DNA from: Flectobacillus roseus | GTDB lineage: Bacteria > Bacteroidota > Bacteroidia > Cytophagales > Spirosomataceae | Length of the DNA: 64,000 nucleotides | Strand: one strand, 5' to 3' | Assembly (NCBI RefSeq): GCF_030056665.1 | Contig: NZ_JASHIG010000006.1 | Part shown: positions 41,141 to 50,480 of the stretch, piece after piece | Numbering within the stretch: position 1 is the stretch's first letter | How the letters are laid out: the number at the start of each line of letters is the position of its first letter | Made by a program: the position numbers and the translations under genes | The notes under the pieces: model-generated | Database searches by the model: none | The model's input: only the letters and a program-made list of their open reading frames with translations | What the model was told of the DNA's origin: nothing

Positions 41141-44098
41141 ATGCGTTACAAAGGTGCCATTGTGTGGCTGACTGGTATTATTTCAGCCCTATGTTTGTTC
41201 TTCCTTTCGTTTACATGGAAGGCTAATGCGGTTCGTGAAGATGCAATTGCGTATGCAACATCGAAAGATGGTAAACTCGACCCAGCTAAAAAAACTCGTT
41301 ATATCGATTCATTGTGGAAGCAACCAGTTTATTTGGGCTTCACATTGCAAGATGTAACTACTTATGCTCTTCACAAAGGTCTTGACTTGGAAGGTGGTTT
41401 CAGTGCAGTATTGGAAGTTTCTCCTGTAGAAATTCTACGTGCATTATCTGGCAAAAGCAACGACCCGAATTTTGAAAAAGCATTAGAAAACGCTTCAAAA
41501 TTACAAGCAACTTCGACTAAGCCTTTCAATGAGATTTTCTTCGAAGAATTTGCTAAAGTTGCTCCAAATCAACGTTTGGCTACGATTTTTGCTAACTCAA
41601 TTAACCGCGATAAATTGAACTCAGGTTCTACTGATGCTCAAGTAAAGAAAGTGGTTAACTCAGAAATCGATGGTGCGGTAGATCGCGTTTATAAAATTAT
41701 TCAAGCTCGTATTGACAAATTCGGTGTAGCTAACCCTAACATTCAACGTTTGCCAGGAACAAACCGTATTCAAGTAGAATTACCAGGCGTAGACAACCCT
41801 GAGCGTGCTCGTAAATTATTGGCAGGTGCTGCTAAATTGGAGTTTGTTGAGGTTGCTGAAATCAACGAATGGGGACAAGGTTTGAACGCGTTAGGCGAAT
41901 ATTTAGCTGCGGAATCAAAAGCAAACAAAGCTACAGTAGCTACTGCAACGGCTTCTACAGATACGACAAAAGGAGGTTTGGCAAGTCAGCTGTCGGCTCC
42001 AAAGGCTGCTAAGAAAGATACTGCTAAAGCTGATACTACAGCAGGTGCTGCATTGACAAAATTATTCTTGCCTTTGGACAACCAAGGAAGAAACTGGGGT
42101 GTAATGCGCAAAGACACGGCTCGTGTAAACGAATTGTTCCGTCGCCCAGAGGTTAAAATGATGTTCCCGTCAAACTTGACTTTTGTATGGTATGCTAAAG
42201 GTATTCCATCGACAACTGGTGACGAAATTATCCAATTGGAAGCAATCAAGAAAACTGAGAACCAACCAGCTCCTTTGGAAGGTGATGTAATTGTAGATGC
42301 TACAAACGACTACGATCAAAACCAACGCCCAGAAGTTACGATGGTAATGAACGGTACAGGTGCTCGTATTTGGAAAAACTTAACAGCTGCTAGCATTGGT
42401 AAACGTGTAGCAATCGTATTAGATAACTATGTATATTCTGCTCCAGTAATTAATGGTGAAATTCCTAACGGTCGTTCATCTATATCTGGTTCATTCACTG
42501 TAGAAGAAGCAAAAGACTTAGCAAACGTATTGAAAGCAGGTAAATTGCCAGCTCCAACTCGTATCGTTGAAGATGCTTTTATCGGTCCATCATTGGGTCA
42601 GGAAGCTATCAACCAAGGTTATTTGTCAATGGCTATAGGTTTAGGTCTAGTAATCATCTTCATGATTGGTTACTATGGTAACCCAGGTTGGATGGCAAAC
42701 GCTGCATTATTGTTCAACGTATTCTTTATTGCAGGTATTACTGTTCAAATCCAAGCGGCTTTGACATTGCCAGGTATTGCAGGTATCGTATTGACTTTGG
42801 GTATGGCGGTAGATGCCAACGTATTGATTAACGAACGTATCCGTGAAGAATTACACCGTGGTGTTGGGCTTTTAGAATCAGTTAAGTTAGGATATGAGAA
42901 AGCGCTTTCTGCTATCTTGGATGGTAACATTACAACTATTTTGATTGGTGTTATCTTGATTATCTTCGGTTCTGGTTCAGTAAAAGGATTTGGTGTAACT
43001 CTTTGTATTGGTTTGGTTACTTCAGTATTTACGTCAGTATTCGTATCACACGTATTAGTAGACTGGATGGTACAACGTAAAATTGCTGCTGGTAAAGAGA
43101 AAGAAGTAACATTCGAAACATTCATTTCGAAAGACCTATTCAAAGGAATGAACTTCGACTTTATTGGCAAACGTAAATACTCTTACTGGTTCTCATGGGG
43201 CTTAATTGCTTTGGGTATGGGTGTGTTGATTGCACAAGGCGGTTTCAATTTGGGTGTTGACTTCAAAGGTGGTCGTTCATATGTAGTTGAGTTTGCTAAA
43301 CCAGTAGATGCAACAGATATTAAAGAGGCATTGAAAGATGATTTCGAAGAAAAAGGTGTTGAAGTAAAAACATTCAACGGACCAACTAAGATGAAAGTTA
43401 CCACTTCTTATTTGGTAGAAGATGAATCTGCTGCAGCTAACCAAAAAGTTCGTACGGCTTTGGAAAAAGGCTTGACACAATTTGCGGCTGACAAACCAGT
43501 AATTCTTTCAGAATCTAAAGTAGGAGCAACTATTGCCGATGATATCTTGACTCAGTCATTTGTATCTATCGCATATGCTTTAATTGCTATCTTTATCTAT
43601 ATCTTGATTCGTTTCCGTAAATGGCAGTATTCATTGGGTAGCGTTATCGCTTTGTTACACGATACTTTAGTAGTATTGGGTATGGTAGGTATCGTTCGTA
43701 TCTTTGGTTTGGATCTAGAAGTTGACCAAATCTTTATTGCTGCAGTATTGACGGTTATTGGTTATTCAATTAACGATACAGTGGTAGTATTTGACCGTAT
43801 CCGTGAAGAAATCGGTGTTAATGCAGACTTGTCAGACAAAGAGTTGATTATCAAAACTATCAACACGTCTATTAACCATACAATGAGCCGTACCGTAATG
43901 ACAGCAACAACTGTATTCTTGGTAGTATCAGTATTGTTGTTCTTCGGTGGCGATATCCTACGTGGATTCTCATTTGCGATGTTTATCGGGGTAGTATTTG
44001 GTGCATACTCATCTATCTTCGTAGCTGCTCCAATCGTTATTGACCTTGGAACAGGAAAGAAGAAAGCTGTAGCGCCAGCTGCAAACCCTTCTAAGTAA
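41141..44098 (+). CDS. secDF: Protein translocase subunit SecDF (fused)
   Basis: SecD and SecF use the proton gradient to pull proteins out of the Sec channel. Here they are one 985-residue polypeptide, the usual state in Bacteroidota. The SecD half has the first membrane helix, a large periplasmic P1 domain (starting with KGLDLEGG) containing an Ala/Lys/Thr-rich insert (about 265-305), and helices with the proton-relay motif LGMAVDANVLINERIREE. The SecF half repeats this with LGVDFKGGRSYVV and VIGYSINDTVVVFDRIREE. Codon bias towards GGT/CGT/TTG suggests high expression. A terminator follows directly. Confidence 0.96.
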   Translation: MRYKGAIVWLTGIISALCLFFLSFTWKANAVREDAIAYATSKDGKLDPAKKTRYIDSLWKQPVYLGFTLQDVTTYALHKGLDLEGGFSAVLEVSPVEILRALSGKSNDPNFEKALENASKLQATSTKPFNEIFFEEFAKVAPNQRLATIFANSINRDKLNSGSTDAQVKKVVNSEIDGAVDRVYKIIQARIDKFGVANPNIQRLPGTNRIQVELPGVDNPERARKLLAGAAKLEFVEVAEINEWGQGLNALGEYLAAESKANKATVATATASTDTTKGGLASQLSAPKAAKKDTAKADTTAGAALTKLFLPLDNQGRNWGVMRKDTARVNELFRRPEVKMMFPSNLTFVWYAKGIPSTTGDEIIQLEAIKKTENQPAPLEGDVIVDATNDYDQNQRPEVTMVMNGTGARIWKNLTAASIGKRVAIVLDNYVYSAPVINGEIPNGRSSISGSFTVEEAKDLANVLKAGKLPAPTRIVEDAFIGPSLGQEAINQGYLSMAIGLGLVIIFMIGYYGNPGWMANAALLFNVFFIAGITVQIQAALTLPGIAGIVLTLGMAVDANVLINERIREELHRGVGLLESVKLGYEKALSAILDGNITTILIGVILIIFGSGSVKGFGVTLCIGLVTSVFTSVFVSHVLVDWMVQRKIAAGKEKEVTFETFISKDLFKGMNFDFIGKRKYSYWFSWGLIALGMGVLIAQGGFNLGVDFKGGRSYVVEFAKPVDATDIKEALKDDFEEKGVEVKTFNGPTKMKVTTSYLVEDESAAANQKVRTALEKGLTQFAADKPVILSESKVGATIADDILTQSFVSIAYALIAIFIYILIRFRKWQYSLGSVIALLHDTLVVLGMVGIVRIFGLDLEVDQIFIAAVLTVIGYSINDTVVVFDRIREEIGVNADLSDKELIIKTINTSINHTMSRTVMTATTVFLVVSVLLFFGGDILRGFSFAMFIGVVFGAYSSIFVAAPIVIDLGTGKKKAVAPAANPSK

Positions 44099-44106
44099 TT
44101 ACTCTC

Positions 44107-44147
44107 AAAGACCTCATAGCACCCAAAAGCTATGAGGTCTTTTTTTG
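44107..44147 (+). terminator. secDF terminator
   Basis: AAAGACCTCATAGC pairs with GCTATGAGGTCTTT around an eight-base loop and runs into eight T. It lies 9 nt past the stop. Confidence 0.93.
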
Positions 44148-44245
44148 TTTCACGACAAAATATTAACTATCTTGAAACACAGTTTATACAATTCTGTTCT
44201 GTAATTACCTTCAATCACAATAAAATAAACTAAAACCTTTTCTTT

Positions 44246-45724
44246 ATGAGTAACAGTATTTGGCGCAAAAAGCCTATGTCAGCTTACGAGGCAGATATTA
44301 AAAACAGTGAGCTGAAGCGCGTCCTTGGTAAATGGAGTTTGACTGCTATTGGTATCGGTGCGATTATCGGTGGGGGTATCTTCGTATTAACTGGTACAGG
44401 CGCTCACTATCATGCTGGCCCGGCTTTGGCATTATCATTCGTATTAGCAGGTATCGGCTGTATTTTTGCAGCTCTTTGCTATGCTGAGTTTGCAGCTCTA
44501 CTTCCAGTAGAAGGCTCAGCTTATGCCTACGCTTATGGTACAATCGGTGAATTCTTTGCTTGGATTATTGGTTGGGGACTTGTGTTAGAATATGCCATGG
44601 GGGCAATGACTGTAGCTGTGAGTTGGTCCGGGTACTTCAATAAGCTACTCCACTTATTTGGTATCGAAATTCCTTATTACTTAAAAAATGACCCATTCTC
44701 TGCTGCAACTTACGCAAAGTCTGCTGGGCTTGAACACGTAGGTTGGGGTGTAAACCTACCTGCTTTCATTATTACTTGGGTAGTAACTTATATTTTGGTA
44801 AAAGGTATCAAAGAAGCTGCCAGTGCAAATAACATTATTGTAATCTTGAAAGTGGCTGCGATTTTGTTCGTAATCATTGTAGGGGCCTTTTTTGTAAATA
44901 CTGCTAACTGGACTCCATTTATCCCTGCTCCTGAATTGGTAGAACACGCTGATGGTTCGATGAAAGAAGCTTATGGTTGGGGTGGTATTGCGAGTGGTGC
45001 TGCGGCTATTTTCTTTGCTTATATTGGTTTTGATGCTGTATCTACACAAGCTGGTGAAGCAATCAATCCTAAGAAAGATATGCCTTTTGCCATTATCGCT
45101 TCATTGGTAATTTGTACAATCCTTTATATCTTAGTTTCGTTGGTATTGACAGGTATGATTAACTACAAAGACATCGTAGGTGATGCTTTGAAAGCGCCTG
45201 TAGCTTACGCATTCGACAAAGTAGGTCAACCTTGGGCGGTATTTATTATCACTGCTGCTGCAACGGCTGGTTTGATTTCGGTAATGTTGGTAATGATGTT
45301 AGGTCAAACACGTGTATTCTTAGGTATGGCTAAAGATGGTTTGTTGCCAAACTTCTTCCGTCAGGTTCACCCAACTTTCCGTACTCCTTGGAAAAGTACT
45401 ATCTTGGTAGGTTTCTTAGTATCAGTTGTATCTGCGTTTACTCCAATTGGCGTATTGAGCGATATGTGTTCATTCGGTACTTTGTTTGCTTTTGCTATGG
45501 TATGTTTGGCAGTATTATTATTGCGTTACAAAGAGCCTAACTTAGAGCGTGACTTCAAAGCTCCAGCCTTGAAAATCGTTGCTCCACTTGGTATCTTAAC
45601 AAACCTTTTCTTGATTTTCAACTTGGATGGTTTGGCTCAAAAACTAGCATTCGGATGGTTGCTAATCGGTTTGGTTGTTTACTTCTTGTACGGTAAACCA
45701 AACAGTAACTTGAATGAAAAGTAG
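44246..45724 (+). CDS. APC-family amino-acid permease
   Basis: The 492-residue inner-membrane protein has about 12-14 helices and the signatures of the APC superfamily, close to the cationic amino acid transporter (CAT/YfnA-like) branch: GIGAIIGGGIFVLTGTGA at about residue 36, ALSFVLAGIGCIFAALCYAEFA, and FFAYIGFDAVSTQAGEAINP. The missing large soluble domains and the motif details favour an amino acid:H+ symporter. The exact substrate is uncertain. It is monocistronic, ending in a shared 21-bp hairpin upstream of prfC. Confidence 0.92.
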   Translation: MSNSIWRKKPMSAYEADIKNSELKRVLGKWSLTAIGIGAIIGGGIFVLTGTGAHYHAGPALALSFVLAGIGCIFAALCYAEFAALLPVEGSAYAYAYGTIGEFFAWIIGWGLVLEYAMGAMTVAVSWSGYFNKLLHLFGIEIPYYLKNDPFSAATYAKSAGLEHVGWGVNLPAFIITWVVTYILVKGIKEAASANNIIVILKVAAILFVIIVGAFFVNTANWTPFIPAPELVEHADGSMKEAYGWGGIASGAAAIFFAYIGFDAVSTQAGEAINPKKDMPFAIIASLVICTILYILVSLVLTGMINYKDIVGDALKAPVAYAFDKVGQPWAVFIITAAATAGLISVMLVMMLGQTRVFLGMAKDGLLPNFFRQVHPTFRTPWKSTILVGFLVSVVSAFTPIGVLSDMCSFGTLFAFAMVCLAVLLLRYKEPNLERDFKAPALKIVAPLGILTNLFLIFNLDGLAQKLAFGWLLIGLVVYFLYGKPNSNLNEK

Positions 45725-45757
45725 GTATAAAAATTAAGCTTCGAGCTTGATTCTATA

Positions 45758-45805
45758 TATACTCAAAAGGCTCTAACATTGATTTGTTAGAGCCTTTTGA
45801 GTATA
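45758..45805 (+). terminator. Permease terminator, perfect 21-bp hairpin
   Basis: TATACTCAAAAGGCTCTAAC (from 45758) pairs over 21 bp with 45785-45805 around a six-base loop. It separates the permease from prfC. Confidence 0.9.
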
Positions 45806-45877
45806 GTAAGACGTTTAATTCACTCAAATTCAAAGCACTCAATCCCAAAAAACCTGTGGGTTTTGTTTTTTTATCTG

Positions 45878-45885
45878 TAATTTTG
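45878..45885 (+). promoter_or_regulatory. -7 element upstream of prfC
   Basis: TAATTTTG is an exact TAnnTTTG match 30 nt upstream of the prfC start at 45916. It sits downstream of an earlier in-frame ATG at 45784, which supports the later start. The -33 element is poor. Confidence 0.45.
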
Positions 45886-45915
45886 CATTTCGATTTTGAC
45901 AGTCGATTATTAAAT

Positions 45916-47517
45916 ATGGCAACGTTACAAGAAGAAATACAAAAACGCCGTACATTCGGTATCATTTCCCACCCCGATGCGGGTAAAACTACGCTTACCG
46001 AAAAACTACTTTTGTTCGGTGGAGCTATCCAAACAGCGGGGGCTGTAAAATCAAATAAAATCAAAAAGGGTGCAACCTCCGATTTTATGGAAATCGAGCG
46101 CCAAAGAGGTATCTCTGTGGCAACATCGGTAATGACTTTTGAATATAATGATGTAAAAATCAATATCCTCGATACACCAGGTCACAAAGACTTTGCCGAA
46201 GATACTTACCGTACGCTTACGGCGGTAGACTCCGTAATCTTGGTAATCGACTGTGTGAAAGGGGTTGAGGAACAAACTGAAAAATTGATGGAAGTTTGTC
46301 GTATGCGCAATACGCCAGTAATCATTTTCATCAATAAAATGGACCGTGAAGGTCAATATGCTTTTGACCTACTAGATGAGTTAGAACAAAAACTCGGTAT
46401 CAAAGTTCGTCCATTGACATGGCCGATCAATATTGGGGCTAATTTCAAAGGGGTATATAACCTTTACGAAAAGTCATTGAACTTGTTTAGCGCCAATAAA
46501 ACCAAAATTGAGAAAGAGGTTGTTTCTGTAGATATTTGGTCGGATGAACTAGACAAGCGCGTTGGCGAACGTGATGCTAATCAGCTTCGTGAAGATGTCG
46601 AACTTATCGAAGGTGTTTATAACGACTTCGACCGTGCTGCGTATTTGTCGGGTGAGGTAGCTCCTGTATTTTTTGGTTCAGCTGTTAATAACTTTGGCGT
46701 ACAAGAATTGTTGGATACATTTACTCAAATCGCTCCATCGACTCAGAAGCGTCAAACAGATACACGTATTGTAGAACCAGATGAGAAAAAATTCTCTGGT
46801 TTTATCTTCAAAATCCACGCAAACTTAGATCCTAAACACCGTGATAGAATCGCTTTCTTGCGTATCTGTTCGGGCGTATTTGAGCGTAATAAGTTTTATA
46901 AGCATGTGCGTTTAGACAAAAACGTGCGTTTCAACAACCCTTACAACTTTATGGCGCAAGATAAGGAAGTCATCGACGAAGGCTTCCCTGGCGACGTAGT
47001 AGGTTTGTATGATACAGGTAACTTTAAGATTGGCGATACGCTTACAGAAGGTGAAAGCATGTTTTACCAAGGTATTCCAAGTTTTTCTCCTGAAATCTTT
47101 AAAGAACTTATCAACCTTGATCCAATGAAAGCCAAACAATTGGAAAAAGGGATTGAACAGTTGACAGATGAAGGGGTAGCCCAATTGTTTACACAAACAC
47201 ATTTGGGTAATCGTAAGATTGTAGGTACAGTGGGAGAACTCCAATACGAAGTAATTCAATATCGTTTGGAACATGAATATGGTGCAAAATGTCGTTTTGA
47301 TCACCGTGATATTGCTAAAGCCTGTTGGATTACGTCGGAAGACCCTAAAAAATTAGCAGAGTTTGTGCGTTTGAAAGGACAACAAATTGCTACAGATAAA
47401 GATGGTAATTATGTATTCTTAGCCGAATCTGATTGGATTTTGAGAATGAATATCCAGAATAACCCTGATATTCAATTCCACTTTACTTCAGAATTTAAGT
47501 TGGCTGCTGAAGCATAA
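45916..47517 (+). CDS. prfC: Peptide chain release factor 3
   Basis: RF3 is a translational GTPase that recycles RF1/RF2 after termination. The start at 45916 (MATLQEEIQKRRTFGIISHP) gives 533 residues, close to the 529 of E. coli. An upstream in-frame ATG is inside the preceding terminator and is rejected. GTPase motifs are HPDAGKTT (19-26), DFMEIERQRGISV, DTPGHKDF and NKMDRE; domain II and the C-terminal domain follow (GVFERNKFYKHVR; GELQYEVIQYRLEHEYG). The RGIS and C-terminal features separate it from EF-G. A terminator follows. Confidence 0.96.
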   Translation: MATLQEEIQKRRTFGIISHPDAGKTTLTEKLLLFGGAIQTAGAVKSNKIKKGATSDFMEIERQRGISVATSVMTFEYNDVKINILDTPGHKDFAEDTYRTLTAVDSVILVIDCVKGVEEQTEKLMEVCRMRNTPVIIFINKMDREGQYAFDLLDELEQKLGIKVRPLTWPINIGANFKGVYNLYEKSLNLFSANKTKIEKEVVSVDIWSDELDKRVGERDANQLREDVELIEGVYNDFDRAAYLSGEVAPVFFGSAVNNFGVQELLDTFTQIAPSTQKRQTDTRIVEPDEKKFSGFIFKIHANLDPKHRDRIAFLRICSGVFERNKFYKHVRLDKNVRFNNPYNFMAQDKEVIDEGFPGDVVGLYDTGNFKIGDTLTEGESMFYQGIPSFSPEIFKELINLDPMKAKQLEKGIEQLTDEGVAQLFTQTHLGNRKIVGTVGELQYEVIQYRLEHEYGAKCRFDHRDIAKACWITSEDPKKLAEFVRLKGQQIATDKDGNYVFLAESDWILRMNIQNNPDIQFHFTSEFKLAAEA

Positions 47518-47539
47518 AATATGTATTAGATTTTCAATA

Positions 47540-47589
47540 AAAAGGCTCAGATTAATTTAGGCAAATGCAAAAGTTAATTTGAGCCTTTT
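47540..47589 (+). terminator. prfC terminator
   Basis: AAAAGGCTCA (47540-47549) pairs with TGAGCCTTTT (47580-47589), and ATTAA/TTAAT inside extends the stem. A T-run follows. Confidence 0.85.
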
Positions 47590-47813
47590 TATATCAATGC
47601 AAAATAAACTATGACTGTGGATTCTTGCTTATTTGTTAATAAAATTGTATTTTAATATTTTAAACACCTGAAAATCATTGATGTTAATCTTTCTTTAAAA
47701 ACAATTATTTTACCGTTTATTCAGAGATGATAATTCTTTGATTTTTCTTGAGAATTTATCTATATATTGCAGTGCTTTATTAATTATCGTTCAATTGCAA
47801 AGCTTTCTTAATT

Positions 47814-48272
47814 ATGAAAAAATCTATTATTTTATCAGCAATGCTTTTTGCATCTGTATGCACTAAGTCATTTGCTTCATCATCGTCTGAGTATTTTGTA
47901 GATGACGCTGCTATCGAAACAACTTTGAATGAAGGTGTAGAGGTTAACTACCTTACTCCTACTTCAAATGCTGAAGTTTCTACTCAAAATAACATGTTGG
48001 CAGCTTCAGCGTCTATGCCAGCTAGTTCTGTTGCAGCAAGCAAAGACCCTGTTGTAGCATTCATTTTATCAACATTTTTAGGCGGTTTGGGTATCCACCG
48101 TTTCTACATGGGTACAGCTACCTTGACTGGAGTAGGTTATATCCTTACTTTGGGTGGTTGCGGTATCGTAGCATTTGTTGACTGGGTAGTATTGTTAATC
48201 GCTTTGGTACAAGACGAAGGTATTGGCAAATACGTTGACAACCCTAAATTCTTTATGTGGGGAGGAAAATAA
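47814..48272 (+). CDS. TM2-domain membrane protein
   Basis: The 152-residue protein has a signal peptide (MKKSIILSAMLFASVCTKSFA), a Ser/Thr/Ala-rich exported stretch (about 22-78) and a C-terminal TM2 domain (about 80-145) made of two membrane helices. The TM2 signature is plain: STFLGGLGIHRFYMGT followed by ILTLGGCGIVAFVDWVVLL. TM2 domain roles are not well understood. It converges on the YidD-like operon, whose last two proteins carry a similar PGAG-IYAG turn, a possible distant likeness. The 296-nt leader is very AT-rich and featureless. Confidence 0.88.
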   Translation: MKKSIILSAMLFASVCTKSFASSSSEYFVDDAAIETTLNEGVEVNYLTPTSNAEVSTQNNMLAASASMPASSVAASKDPVVAFILSTFLGGLGIHRFYMGTATLTGVGYILTLGGCGIVAFVDWVVLLIALVQDEGIGKYVDNPKFFMWGGK

Positions 48273-48295
48273 GAATCTGATGATTCAAAAATAAT

Positions 48296-48325
48296 AAAAG
48301 CTGAAGGATGCTCCTTCAGCTTTTT
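48296..48325 (+). terminator. TM2 gene terminator (probably bidirectional)
   Basis: AAAAGCTGAAGGA pairs with TCCTTCAGCTTTT around a TGC loop, with T- and A-rich flanks. It lies between the TM2 gene and the convergent operon end at 48335. Confidence 0.93.
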
Positions 48326-48334
48326 CTTTTACTG

Positions 48335-49225
48335 CTATTTCCTATTTACTAAAAGTCCTTTTTTCACTTGCTGATAATACTGATTTTTTAACGCTATATT
48401 CTTCTGTTCAGCCAAATAGGCACTCCTGCGAACCCCACCAAAATAAAAGGCTTGAAATAGCCCCAATCCTGTGAATATACCTGTAAAGTAATAGCCATTG
48501 ACGATACTATAAGCACCATAACCGAGCGTTCCAAGCTGTAACACCAGCGAAACAATTCCCTGAGTCGTATTTCCAGCATAAATCATTCCTGCACCTGGCA
48601 CAAAAGTGGCCAAAGCTTCTGCTTTTTTGACACTTCTAAACTTTGGTTTTTGGGCAAAAGCAAATAACTCCTCTGCATTAATTTGTGTATGAAAAGCTTG
48701 ATTATAAGCTGGAATAAGCACTTTTGCTTCATCATAACGTGCTAGTTGGGTAAGTGAGAGTATCTCCCAAAGCAAGGTTGGTGTATGCTGAGTACTATCT
48801 TTCACGAAATACTTAAACTGCTGGATATTATTAAAGCAGTCATCATAAAGTCCTGCCAAAAAACTACACACTACCGTTTCGTATCGAAATGGTATTTGTT
48901 CTTTATCGTCGAGGTTACTCAAATCAAACCTTTGACTAGTTTGTAGAGCCATCGTAAACTTTTGTGCCGCTTTTTGACAATAGAGTTTTTTCAGTAAAAA
49001 AGCATTTTTCATGTCTTGTACTTGCTTTGCACTAAGACTTGAATCAGGCCATTCGCTGAGTTCAAAAAAAGCCTGTTCGTAGCCCAACATAGCTTCGTCA
49101 TATTGTTGGTGACGAAACAAACTATCGGCTTTTGATATAATAGTATTGCTACTTTGCGCCTTAATTAAAAAGGGTGCGCAAAGGAATATGCATATCAAAT
49201 AAAATTTGCTCGTCGATTTTTTCAT
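48335..49225 (-). CDS. Exported TPR-like/membrane protein, paralogue B of the YidD-like operon
   Basis: A 296-residue protein with signal peptide MKKSTSKFYLICIFLCAPFLIKAQ, a helical TPR-like region (about 25-195), and a C-terminal hydrophobic part starting FVPGAGMIYAGNTTQGI (about 210) with two to three membrane segments, then a basic tail. The same order of parts and the same PGAG-IYAG motif occur in the upstream gene, so the two look like an old tandem duplication. Its start lies 65 nt inside the upstream gene, in another frame. That overlap is long, but the signal peptide encoded there argues the start is right. The function is unknown. Last gene of the operon. Confidence 0.75.
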   Translation of the reverse strand: MKKSTSKFYLICIFLCAPFLIKAQSSNTIISKADSLFRHQQYDEAMLGYEQAFFELSEWPDSSLSAKQVQDMKNAFLLKKLYCQKAAQKFTMALQTSQRFDLSNLDDKEQIPFRYETVVCSFLAGLYDDCFNNIQQFKYFVKDSTQHTPTLLWEILSLTQLARYDEAKVLIPAYNQAFHTQINAEELFAFAQKPKFRSVKKAEALATFVPGAGMIYAGNTTQGIVSLVLQLGTLGYGAYSIVNGYYFTGIFTGLGLFQAFYFGGVRRSAYLAEQKNIALKNQYYQQVKKGLLVNRK

Positions 49226-50036
49226 TAAATTCTTGTCTTTTTATTTTGACACTTAAAGCACTTCCCCAAATATTTCCAATATAAAAAAGGCTAAATAAGC
49301 TTCCATAAATAATAAACCTAGGACTTGAAACGCCATCTTTACGCAAGCCTTCGTAGGCCTGTAAACCAAGAATGGTATTTTGTAAAAAGGCAGAAATTCC
49401 TTGTCCCAATTGTCCTCCTGCATAAATCTTACCCGCTCCTGGAATAATAGCTGACAATAGCCCTGCCTTGAAACCTGATTTTTTTTGTTGTTTCAAAATA
49501 TCATCTCGATAAAGCAAATAATTGGCTTGTTGTTTTTGTAAGGCATAAAGATTGGGATCGAGATGCTTGTACAAAGAGTCAAAACGTTGCTGATTTCTTT
49601 GTAAAAGTGCCAACCCTGCAAGTTCAAAGGTTTGTAACGAACGATTGAGACTATCTTTTGAGTTGGTAGCCTTAAAGTATTTTTCTGCTTTTGTAAAATC
49701 TCTCAAATAACTATCTGATAATCCTGCCCAAAATTGAGATTTTGAGAAAAAGGGACTTTCTGAAGAAACTTTAGCGAAGTAGACACTTGCCGAATCGAGC
49801 TGTTTGAGCGAATAGAAGGCAAATCCTTTCTGATAAGCCAATTGTAATTGGGCTTGTGTTGAGATAGGGTATTTTCGTTCAAGTTGATTGGTAAAGGTAA
49901 TTGCATCATGATATTGCTCTTTCCCAATCAAATGTTGTAAAAAGAGGCTATCTTTTGTGATTTGAGAAATACCCGATTTAGAGCAAAGCAATAAGCCAAG
50001 ACAAAAGCAAAATCGGATATAGAGCTTATCAGACAT
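49161..50036 (-). CDS. Exported TPR-like/membrane protein, paralogue A of the YidD-like operon
   Basis: A 291-residue protein: signal peptide (MSDKLYIRFCFCLGLLLCSK then SGISQ), a helical TPR-like region (about 25-190, AFYSLKQLDSASVYFAKV), then the hydrophobic C-terminal part with IIPGAGKIYAGGQLGQGI (about 200) and a charged tail. It shares architecture and the PGAG-IYAG turn with the next gene, which begins inside its last 22 codons. It lies 24 nt downstream of the YidD-like gene. I do not know a function. The gene order LolA-like, YidD-like, A, B suggests one envelope process. Confidence 0.75.
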   Translation of the reverse strand: MSDKLYIRFCFCLGLLLCSKSGISQITKDSLFLQHLIGKEQYHDAITFTNQLERKYPISTQAQLQLAYQKGFAFYSLKQLDSASVYFAKVSSESPFFSKSQFWAGLSDSYLRDFTKAEKYFKATNSKDSLNRSLQTFELAGLALLQRNQQRFDSLYKHLDPNLYALQKQQANYLLYRDDILKQQKKSGFKAGLLSAIIPGAGKIYAGGQLGQGISAFLQNTILGLQAYEGLRKDGVSSPRFIIYGSLFSLFYIGNIWGSALSVKIKRQEFNEKIDEQILFDMHIPLRTLFN

Positions 50037-50060
50037 AGTGGAATAAAATACAGTGTTCGC

Positions 50061-50480
50061 TTACTTGTACATTTGAGGCGAGTCTATGACTTTGCCTTGC
50101 TCATTTACCCTGAAAGGATTGATAGTAGTACCACTAATTCGGTTACAGCGTGCCAAACGGTCAGCACTAAGCGCTACTCCTTTGAGCGGCCCATACATAC
50201 GAATAGCCTCTCGACTAAAGCGTGAACAGGATAGTTCGTAGAGACAGTTGGCCGAAAATTGCGGAGAAATAACTTTCTGATAAAAAGTCAAAGTACCATT
50301 CATTACAAAAGAAATAGGGTGAAAACCTTTCTTCCCTGCAATGGTAGATGCTTGTATTTGCTCGGCTTGTTCTTTTTTCTCTAAAAGCTGTAAGTCTGTA
50401 TCTAAACTCTGTGCTTTAAGAGAATTGCCAATAAGAAGCCCTAATACCAAGAAAAATAGCTTATTTAAGTGCTTTGGCAT
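50061..50480 (-). CDS. Secreted YidD-like protein
   Basis: I chose the start at 50480 (MPKHLNKLFFLVLGLLIGNS then LKAQ), a good signal peptide, giving 139 residues; an ATG ten codons upstream is inside the previous gene. The C-terminal half matches the YidD (membrane protein insertion efficiency factor) domain: FYQKVISPQFSANCLYELSC corresponds to FYQRFISPxxGxxCRFxPTC, then SREAIRMYGPLKGVALSADR and LARCN. Classical YidD is about 70-90 residues, cytosolic-side and next to yidC/rnpA; this copy is exported and sits elsewhere. It overlaps the LolA-like gene by 20 nt. So it is YidD-related but may do a different job. Confidence 0.8.
   Translation of the reverse strand: MPKHLNKLFFLVLGLLIGNSLKAQSLDTDLQLLEKKEQAEQIQASTIAGKKGFHPISFVMNGTLTFYQKVISPQFSANCLYELSCSRFSREAIRMYGPLKGVALSADRLARCNRISGTTINPFRVNEQGKVIDSPQMYK

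Noticed and set aside
45784..45915. Longer N terminus for prfC
   Set aside because: The ATG at 45784 lies in the loop of the preceding 21-bp terminator and upstream of the -7 element; the family start MATLQEEIQKRRTFG is at 45916.
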